In this document: piece after piece, positions 9,563-16,053 of the stretch
Numbering within the stretch: the stretch's first letter is position 1
Layout of the letters: every line of letters begins with the position of its first letter
Assembly (NCBI RefSeq): GCF_038784515.1
Contig: NZ_CP152376.1
Location: 1,922,001 to 1,986,000 of the forward strand
Length of the DNA: 64,000 bases
From: Rhodoferax sp. GW822-FHT02A01
GTDB taxonomy: Bacteria > Pseudomonadota > Gammaproteobacteria > Burkholderiales > Burkholderiaceae_C
Direction: 5' to 3'
Translations under genes and position numbers: made by a program
Notes under the pieces: model-generated
Told to the model about the DNA's origin: nothing
Database searches by the model: none
What the model saw: only the letters and a program-made list of their open reading frames with translations

Positions 9563-11812
9563 ATGCGCTCCTTATCCAAGCACTGGCCCCGCATTGCAGT
9601 AACCCTGCTGCCGCTGGTGATCGCGCTGATGCATGCGGTAGGGGTGATGCCCCTGGGTGTGCTCAAGCGCTTGGATGACATTATTTATGACGCCCGGTTG
9701 ACGGCCACCGCCCCCAAAACGCTGGATGACCGGATTGTCATCGTCGACATCGACGAGAAGAGCCTGGCGGAGGTGGGCCGCTGGCCGTGGGGGCGCAATC
9801 GCATGGCCCAACTGGTCAACGAGTTGTTTGACCAGCAGCAGATTGCCATTGTTGGATTCGACGTTGTCTTTGCGGAGCCGGACGGCAGCTCCGGTTTGCC
9901 CCAGCTCAATGCATTGGCCAGCGGAGATCTCAAGGATCAGCCCGCCTTTGCCGAGCGCCTGCGCAGCTTGCGCCCGGCATTGGACTACGACGGCCAGTTT
10001 GCCAGGGCGCTGGAAAACCGCCCGGTGGTTCTTGGCTACTACCTCAATAGCGATGCCAAGGAACGTGTCAGTGGGGTCTTGCCTGAGCCGGTCATTCGTG
10101 CCGACGCGTTGCAGGGGCGCATGATTCGCTCTACGTCATGGACTGGATACGGCTCCAATCTGGAGGTATTGGCCAAGGCGGCTCCCGTGGCGGGGTTTTT
10201 CAATTCCATCACTGATTCTGATGGCGTAGTGCGTTCACTGCCCTTGCTGGCTGAGTACAAAGGACAGTACTACGAGTCATTGGCGTTGGGCATGTTCCGC
10301 ATGATGGCAGGCTCTCCGACTGTGGCGCCCGGCTTCTCCAACGAGCAGTACCTGTCGCACGCGTACCAGGGAATGGACAGGGTGCTGCTCAAGCAGGGCG
10401 ACAAGAGTCTGGCCATCCCCGTGGACTTCCGGGTGGCAACGCTGGTGCCATTTCGCGGACGGGGCGGTCCGGATGGCGGGTCTTTCAAATACATCTCAGC
10501 GGCGGACATCCTGGCCAAGCGTCTCGCGCCAGGAACCCTGCGTGACAAGATCGTGCTGGTCGGCACGACTGCGCCGGGTTTGCTTGACTTGCGCGTGACA
10601 CCCATGAGCGAGGCCTATCCGGGTGTGGAAACCCATGCCAACCTGATCTCCGGGCTGCTGGACGGAAACGCGCTGCTGCGGCCGGATTATGAATTGGGGT
10701 ATGAAGTACTCACCCTGATTCTTGCGGGATTGATTCTGGCGCTGGCGCTGCCTTTGCTGCCGGCCCTGCAGGCGGTTGGTTTGAGTGTGTTGGTAACCGC
10801 ATCGCTTGTGGGCTTGAATTTTTGGCTGTATGGCTCCTACGGCCTGGTGTTGCCGTTGGCATCTTCGGTATCGATGGCTTTGACAGCGTTTGCGCTCAAC
10901 ATGAGCTACGGCTACTTTGTAGAAAGCCGCACCAAGCGTGAACTGGCCAATTTGTTCGGCACCTATGTGCCGCCCGAATTGGTGGACGAAATGATCAAGG
11001 ACCCGGACGCCTATTCCATGAAGGCGGCCAACCGTGAACTGACCGTGATGTTCTGCGACATGCGCGGCTTTACCAAGATGTCCGAGAACATGGAGCCAAC
11101 CCAGCTGCAGGAGCTGCTGACGGGGCTCTTCAGCAATCTGACCACCCTGATCCGCAACAACAAGGGGACCATCGACAAATACATGGGGGATTGCGTGATG
11201 GCCTTCTGGGGTGCGCCCGTGGAGACGCCCAACCATGCTTCCTTGGCGGTGAAGTCGGCCATCGAGATGACTTATGCGGTACAAGACATCAATGCAGAGC
11301 ATCGCACCAAGGGCCTGCCCGAAATCGGTATCGGCATTGGGTTGAATACCGGCCCCATGTGCGTGGGGGACATGGGCTCCAATATCCGGCGCGCCTATAC
11401 CGTCATTGGCGATTCGGTCAATCTGGGTTCCCGTCTGGAAGGGCTTTCCAAGGCCTATGGTGTTGAAGTTGTGGTGAGCGAATCTACCCGCAAGCTGGCT
11501 CCTGATTTCGAGTGGGAAGAACTTGACAGTGTTCGCGTCAAGGGGAAGGCGCAGGCTGTGTCCATCTTCAGGCCGCTAGCGGTGAAGGGGGGCTTGTCCG
11601 AAGAGGCAGCACGCGAACTCAAGACCTGGGGCGTCTTCCTGGCCGCCTATCGGGCGCAGGACTGGAATCAGGCGGAACTGTTGCTGGGCGAGCTGATGCG
11701 GGCCAGTCCCAAAACCTACCTCTACCAACTCTATGCTGAGCGAGTGGCCTCCATGCGTTTGCTGCCCTTTGATCCCACTTGGGATGGCGCAACCAATTTC
11801 GAAACCAAATGA
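9563..11812 (+). CDS. CHASE2 domain class III adenylate cyclase
   Basis: A 749-residue membrane cyclase: N-terminal helix, extracytoplasmic CHASE2 domain (about 30-370; DRIVIVDIDEKSLAEVGRWPWGR), helices (about 375-460), then a class III catalytic domain (about 490-670). Catalytic residues are intact: metal-binding Asp499 (FCDMRGFT) and Asp543 (YMGDCVMAFWG), substrate-selecting Lys539 (IDKYMGD) with Thr in AYTVIGDSVN, and the Asn/Arg of NLGSRLEG. Lys/Thr favours ATP over GTP. A helical tail follows. The next gene is a cyclic-nucleotide phosphodiesterase 10 bases on, supporting cAMP signalling. Its CHASE2 domain resembles that of the kinase upstream, so both may sense the same input. Confidence 0.94.
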   Translation: MRSLSKHWPRIAVTLLPLVIALMHAVGVMPLGVLKRLDDIIYDARLTATAPKTLDDRIVIVDIDEKSLAEVGRWPWGRNRMAQLVNELFDQQQIAIVGFDVVFAEPDGSSGLPQLNALASGDLKDQPAFAERLRSLRPALDYDGQFARALENRPVVLGYYLNSDAKERVSGVLPEPVIRADALQGRMIRSTSWTGYGSNLEVLAKAAPVAGFFNSITDSDGVVRSLPLLAEYKGQYYESLALGMFRMMAGSPTVAPGFSNEQYLSHAYQGMDRVLLKQGDKSLAIPVDFRVATLVPFRGRGGPDGGSFKYISAADILAKRLAPGTLRDKIVLVGTTAPGLLDLRVTPMSEAYPGVETHANLISGLLDGNALLRPDYELGYEVLTLILAGLILALALPLLPALQAVGLSVLVTASLVGLNFWLYGSYGLVLPLASSVSMALTAFALNMSYGYFVESRTKRELANLFGTYVPPELVDEMIKDPDAYSMKAANRELTVMFCDMRGFTKMSENMEPTQLQELLTGLFSNLTTLIRNNKGTIDKYMGDCVMAFWGAPVETPNHASLAVKSAIEMTYAVQDINAEHRTKGLPEIGIGIGLNTGPMCVGDMGSNIRRAYTVIGDSVNLGSRLEGLSKAYGVEVVVSESTRKLAPDFEWEELDSVRVKGKAQAVSIFRPLAVKGGLSEEAARELKTWGVFLAAYRAQDWNQAELLLGELMRASPKTYLYQLYAERVASMRLLPFDPTWDGATNFETK

Positions 11813-11822
11813 GGTCAACACC

Positions 11823-12614
11823 GTGAAAGTACGTGTTCTCGGCTGCTCCGGCGCCATCGCCAAAGACTGCAGAACCACGTCTTTCTTGATTGACAAGGAC
11901 CTACTGGTAGATGCTGGTACCGGGGTGGGAGATCTCACCATCGAAGAGATGAGTCAGGTGGACAGCGTTTTGTTGACCCATTCCCACCTGGATCACATTG
12001 CGGCGTTGCCGCTGATGCTCGACACCGTGGCCTCGCGGCGCAAGGAGCCGCTGAAGGTGTATGCCTTGGCGGGAACCATCGCCGCCTTGAAGGCGCATGT
12101 GTTCAACGATGTGATCTGGCCTGACTTCAGTCGCATTCCCACGCCGGAAAACCCGTTCGTCCGCTTTTACGAGATTACCACCGGCCAGACCATGCAATTC
12201 ACCAACAAGGTGGTAGAGGTCATGCCGGCCTTGCACACGGTACCGGCAGTTGGCTACGCCATTACGTCCGGTGACGGCTGCTGGGTCTTTACCGGTGACA
12301 CTGAACGTAACGAGGCATTCTGGTTGCGCCTGAACCAGTTGCGTGTCGCCATGCTGGTCATCGAAACCGCTTTCAGCAATCGGGAGAAGGATCTCGCCAG
12401 ACGCAGTTTGCATCTGTCGCCCGAATCCCTGGCCGAAGAGCTCGATTGCATAGCCAAGGACAAGCGCTTTCCCATCTACATTACGCACACCAAGCCGACG
12501 GAAACAGAAATGATCATGTCTGAGATTCAGCAGTTTGATCAGACCATGCCGTTCGGCGCCCACGTCACCCACGATATCCGCTGGCTTCGGGCTGGCCAAG
12601 AGTTTGATCTATGA
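11823..12614 (+). CDS. Metallo-beta-lactamase fold cAMP phosphodiesterase-like protein
   Basis: A 263-residue metallo-hydrolase with HSHLDH (residues 53-58), further metal ligands in PALHTVPAVGY and FTGDTERN, and a C-terminal THTKPTE. The HxHLDH form is typical of class II 3',5'-cyclic-nucleotide phosphodiesterases (CpdP type), and the position right after an adenylate cyclase supports cAMP hydrolysis. The open frame extends upstream to 11733, but that part overlaps the cyclase. The GTG at 11823, with GAGG about 9 bases before it, gives the expected N-terminus VKVRVLGCSGA. The ATG of the next gene overlaps its stop (ATGA). Confidence 0.88.
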   Translation: MKVRVLGCSGAIAKDCRTTSFLIDKDLLVDAGTGVGDLTIEEMSQVDSVLLTHSHLDHIAALPLMLDTVASRRKEPLKVYALAGTIAALKAHVFNDVIWPDFSRIPTPENPFVRFYEITTGQTMQFTNKVVEVMPALHTVPAVGYAITSGDGCWVFTGDTERNEAFWLRLNQLRVAMLVIETAFSNREKDLARRSLHLSPESLAEELDCIAKDKRFPIYITHTKPTETEMIMSEIQQFDQTMPFGAHVTHDIRWLRAGQEFDL

Positions 12615-15031
12615 GTGCAGTGCTGCCTGCTTCTGGTCCGGAAGGTTCTGCTGAGCAGGCCTTTTACGAATCGCAAAAACTGCCATCGCAAAAGCGGGGC
12701 ATGACTTTTGAAGCGCTGTTCTATCGGCAGCTGCATCAGGTGACGGCGCGCATCCACGACACGGTCAACGTGGAGCAGATCATGCTGGAAACCAGCCAGG
12801 ACATCTGCAAATTGCTCAACGCGGACCGTCTGACGCTGTATGCGGTCAATGAGGATCACACGGCCATCGTCTCCAAGATCAAGACTGGACTCAACAGCAG
12901 CCGTGACCTTAAATTGCCGATCTCTCCCCAGAGCCTTGCAGGTTATGTGGCCTTCAGCAAGAAGGCGCTGAATTTGCCGGATGTGTATGACGATGAAGCG
13001 CTCAAGCGCATTCACCCGGCGCTGACCTTTCTAAAAGAGGTCGACAGGCGTTCGGGATATCGCACGCGCCAGATGCTGGTGGCACCCATTCTGGAGGGCG
13101 ACGTCCTGCATGGCGTACTGCAGGTGATCAACAACAAGAGTGATGAGCCTTTTGGTGCGCTGGAGTTGGACGGCGTCTCGGAGGTTTGCAAGACGCTCGC
13201 GACGGCCATACGCCAACGTGCACTGAAGTCGGACGAAGGCCCACGGCGCAAGGCAACCAAATTTGATGGACTGGTCACCGACGGGCTGCTGACGCAAGAG
13301 GAATTGAGTCAGAGCGTGCACGATGCTCGCATGGAAGAAATGCCGATCGAGCAGGTGCTCATCAACAATTTCAAACTCAAGCCCGCACAGATCGGTTCGG
13401 CGTTGTCGAAGTTTTTTGGTGTTCCCTACGAGCCCTTCAATGCCGGGCGCATCCGGTCCGAGGCATTGCATGGCATTCTCAAGCGTGAGTTCGTTGAGGA
13501 GCAGGGCTGGATACCGCTGGAAGAGTCGCCCGAAGGGTTGGTCATCATGTGCCGTGACCCTGAGGCCGTGCGAGGCTCCAGGGTGGTGCCGCAGGTGTTT
13601 CCGCGCATCACCAAGTTTGCCTATCGCGTCACCACCCATTTTGATTTTGACCAGACGCTGGCCCAGTTATTTGGTGCCGCCATTGACAGTACGTCCATCG
13701 ACCAATTGCTGGCCGATATGGACGGTGGCCCGATAGACGACGGACTCAACGAAGATTCCCTGGAGTCCGCTGCGGCAGACAACGAGCTGGTCAAGTTCGT
13801 AAACAAGGTCATTGTGGATGCCTATAACCAGAAGGCATCGGACATCCACATCGAGCCTATGCCGGGCAAACTCAAGACCGGTATCCGCTTTCGTATTGAC
13901 GGCAGCCTGATTCCCTACATCGAGGTTCCAGCGCATTTCCGCCAGGCCATGGTGACCCGGTTGAAGATCATGTGCGAGCTGGACATCTCCGAGCGCCGCA
14001 AACCGCAAGACGGCAAGATCAAGTTCAAGAAATACGGACCTCTGGACATCGAGTTGCGCGTTGCCACCATCCCTTCTGCCGGGGGTGTCGAGGATGTGGT
14101 CATGCGTATCCTGGCGGCAGGTGAGCCGATTCCGCTGGACAAGCTGGGCCTCACCCCGCACAACAAGGCGCGGCTGGAAGCCACGGTCAGCAAACCCTAT
14201 GGACTGTTTTATGTCTGCGGACCTACCGGCTCCGGCAAGACGACGACGCTGCACTCCATACTGAAGTTTCTCAATACGCCCGATACCAAGATATGGACGG
14301 CGGAGGACCCGGTGGAAATCACGCAAAAGGGGTTGCGCCAGGTGCAGATCAACAAGAAAGCGGGCATTGATTTCGCGCTCATCATGCGGGCCTTTTTGCG
14401 CGCCGATCCGGACATCATCATGGTGGGCGAGTCACGGGACAAGGAAACGGTTTCCATGGGCGTAGAGGCCTCACTGACCGGCCACCTGGTGTTCTCCACC
14501 CTGCACACCAACTCTGCACCGGAATCCATCACCCGTCTGATGGACATGGGCATGGATCCATTCAACTTCGCTGATGCCTTGCTCGGTATTCTGGCCCAGC
14601 GCCTGGCCAAGCGATTGTGTGACTGCAAGCAGGCCTACGTACCCGACGCCGAGGAGATGCGCCTGTTTGCAGCGGAATATGCCGAAGAGTTGCGTCACTC
14701 CAAAGCCTGGACCTTGGACTATGCCGGCGAAAGCAAGAAGATGGTTGACCAATGGCAGCAAACATACGGAGAGAACGGCAGCATCAAGCTGTACCGGGCC
14801 GTAGGATGCGATAAGTGCAACAACACGGGTTACAAAGGGCGTGTGGGGCTGCACGAACTTCTGGTGGCTGACGATGGTGTCAAGAAGCTGATCCAGGAAA
14901 GAGCCCGCGTTGCGGAGCTGTTTGCAGCCTCGGTGGAGGGCGGCATGCGCACCCTCAAGATGGACGGCATGGAGAAAGTCATGATGGGTCTGACCGATCT
15001 AAAGATGGTCCGACAGGTCTGTATCAAGTGA
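12611..15031 (+). CDS. GAF domain-containing GspE/PilB-family ATPase
   Basis: An 806-residue secretion/pilus motor ATPase. It has a GAF domain (about 45-205), a degenerate GspE/MshE-type N-terminal domain (about 215-345), then the hexameric ATPase core with Walker A GPTGSGKTTT (about 537), DPDIIMVGESRD as Walker B region, and HTN of the His box. A tetracysteine zinc site is formed by LCDCK and CDKCNNTGYKGR. A GAF domain at the N-terminus is not usual for PilB or GspE and suggests a cyclic nucleotide or other small ligand controls the motor. It overlaps the phosphodiesterase by 4 bases and lies upstream of a pilin gene. No PilC- or GspF-like gene is nearby. Confidence 0.9.
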   Translation: MSAVLPASGPEGSAEQAFYESQKLPSQKRGMTFEALFYRQLHQVTARIHDTVNVEQIMLETSQDICKLLNADRLTLYAVNEDHTAIVSKIKTGLNSSRDLKLPISPQSLAGYVAFSKKALNLPDVYDDEALKRIHPALTFLKEVDRRSGYRTRQMLVAPILEGDVLHGVLQVINNKSDEPFGALELDGVSEVCKTLATAIRQRALKSDEGPRRKATKFDGLVTDGLLTQEELSQSVHDARMEEMPIEQVLINNFKLKPAQIGSALSKFFGVPYEPFNAGRIRSEALHGILKREFVEEQGWIPLEESPEGLVIMCRDPEAVRGSRVVPQVFPRITKFAYRVTTHFDFDQTLAQLFGAAIDSTSIDQLLADMDGGPIDDGLNEDSLESAAADNELVKFVNKVIVDAYNQKASDIHIEPMPGKLKTGIRFRIDGSLIPYIEVPAHFRQAMVTRLKIMCELDISERRKPQDGKIKFKKYGPLDIELRVATIPSAGGVEDVVMRILAAGEPIPLDKLGLTPHNKARLEATVSKPYGLFYVCGPTGSGKTTTLHSILKFLNTPDTKIWTAEDPVEITQKGLRQVQINKKAGIDFALIMRAFLRADPDIIMVGESRDKETVSMGVEASLTGHLVFSTLHTNSAPESITRLMDMGMDPFNFADALLGILAQRLAKRLCDCKQAYVPDAEEMRLFAAEYAEELRHSKAWTLDYAGESKKMVDQWQQTYGENGSIKLYRAVGCDKCNNTGYKGRVGLHELLVADDGVKKLIQERARVAELFAASVEGGMRTLKMDGMEKVMMGLTDLKMVRQVCIK

Positions 15032-15040
15032 ACTGGGGTA

Positions 15041-15078
15041 TGTGACAAAAATGTCGACTGCGTTTGGTTTTTGTCACA
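15041..15078. promoter_or_regulatory. 11-bp perfect inverted repeat upstream of pilin gene
   Basis: TGTGACAAAAA (15041-15051) and TTTTTGTCACA (15068-15078) are perfect complements around a 16-base spacer. It begins 9 bases after the ATPase stop and lies about 70 bases upstream of the pilin sigma-54 promoter. No T-run follows, so it is a poor terminator; an operator or activator site is as likely. Confidence 0.5.
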
Positions 15079-15148
15079 CATCAGGGGGAATCCTGACCCG
15101 TTTGGTCAAAATGTTTAGACAAATGACATCAAACCGTAGCTAGAATGT

Positions 15149-15165
15149 GTGGCATGGAACCTGCT
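15149..15165 (+). promoter_or_regulatory. Sigma-54 promoter of the pilin gene
   Basis: TGGCATG...CCTGCT has the invariant GG (15151-15152) and GC (15163-15164) dinucleotides exactly 10 bases apart, the -24/-12 spacing of RpoN promoters. Predicted transcription begins near 15176, about 29 bases before the pilin ATG. Pilin genes are commonly sigma-54 dependent and PilS/PilR controlled. Confidence 0.75.
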
Positions 15166-15204
15166 GGTACGTAGGCTCCTGTACTTTCAACCAAGGAGCT
15201 GAAT

Positions 15205-15639
15205 ATGAAGCGTTCTATGCAAAAGGGTTTCACCCTGATCGAATTGATGATCGTGGTAGCGATTATCGGTATTTTGGCTGCGGTGGCTTTGCCTGCGTAC
15301 CAGGACTACACAATCCGCGCAAAGGTGTCTGAACTGATTGTTGGTGCCGACAGTGCCAAGACCTGTGTTACTGAAGTCTATTCTGCTGATCCTGCAAATA
15401 TTGCATTTGTAAGTTCCTCATGTAGCGGAGCTGTTGCTTCGAGCGCAAAAATATCTGGTGGGGTGGTTGATGTATCGGGCATTACAATGGCAGGCAATTC
15501 AGCTGGAGTTGGCGTGACTGGCATATCTGCAGTTTTCTCTAATAACATTACTGCTGTTTCTGCAGCCGCCTCTGCTCCATTGCAATGGGTGTGCTCCGGT
15601 AGCGTTCCAAAATATTTCCCGGCCACTTGCCGCGGCTAA
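15205..15639 (+). CDS. pilA: Type IV pilin major subunit
   Basis: A 144-residue type IVa prepilin. The 8-residue leader MKRSMQKG is cut by PilD before Phe, followed by the conserved [27 protein letters not shown] with Glu at mature position 5. The C-terminus has a disulfide loop pair ([14 protein letters not shown]). The ATG is preceded by AAGGAG (15193-15198). It has its own sigma-54 promoter and a strong terminator. The middle is Ser/Ala-rich and could be O-glycosylated, which fits the neighbouring glycosylation genes. Whether it is the main pilin of the organism cannot be told from this window. Confidence 0.95.
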   Translation: MKRSMQKGFTLIELMIVVAIIGILAAVALPAYQDYTIRAKVSELIVGADSAKTCVTEVYSADPANIAFVSSSCSGAVASSAKISGGVVDVSGITMAGNSAGVGVTGISAVFSNNITAVSAAASAPLQWVCSGSVPKYFPATCRG

Positions 15640-15652
15640 ACCAAACGACTTT

Positions 15653-15681
15653 AAAAAACCCCTCTTAGAGGGGTTTTTTTA
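15653..15681 (+). terminator. Rho-independent terminator after pilin gene
   Basis: CCCCTC-TTA-GAGGGG (15659-15673) is flanked by an A-run before and a T-run after, so the stem can lengthen. It lies about 20 bases after the pilin stop and limits read-through into the next gene. Confidence 0.9.
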
Positions 15682-15694
15682 TTTGGGGTGAAAA

Positions 15695-16024
15695 ATGGGT
15701 CTATTAAGCGCGTTCGGATTTCAGAAAGAAAAGAAGTTTGCTGCCGAATTGGTTAAACAACTGGCGAAGGACATATCGGCAGATCAGATGCAACTGAAGA
15801 GGAGATCAATGTCGGTTAACAAGATCACTCGGTTGCTTGAAAAAACCTATCTTCAAGTTAAGAAATATCAGGAAGAAAATTCCATGGGGTTTCTTAGGCG
15901 GACGGTATTTGCAAATACATTTCGTTGGGAGTTGAGGAGTCAGAACTACCCTGAAGACTTCTGTGCCATGGTCACAGAAGGATTGATTGTGGAGTTGATG
16001 AAGAAGACTGAAGGAAAGAAATAG
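15695..16024 (+). CDS. Hypothetical protein, 109 residues
   Basis: A small, charged, soluble protein of 109 residues that I do not recognise. It is rich in Lys and Glu, has no signal peptide or membrane segment, and is probably helical (long stretch KRRSMSVNKITRLLEKTYLQVKKYQEE). The ATG lies just after the pilin terminator, with GGGGTG about 6 bases upstream. Base composition is clearly richer in A+T than the surrounding chromosome, like the next gene. The position between a pilin gene and a large glycosyltransferase suggests a role in pilus or pilin modification, but nothing in the sequence shows this. Confidence 0.65.
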   Translation: MGLLSAFGFQKEKKFAAELVKQLAKDISADQMQLKRRSMSVNKITRLLEKTYLQVKKYQEENSMGFLRRTVFANTFRWELRSQNYPEDFCAMVTEGLIVELMKKTEGKK

Positions 16025-16053
16025 ATTGTCTGTTTTTTTAAATTGATAGTGAT

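Noticed and set aside
11733..11822. 30-residue N-terminal extension of the phosphodiesterase
   Set aside because: It overlaps the cyclase gene and starts inside it. The GTG at 11823 after GAGG gives the normal beta-strand beginning.
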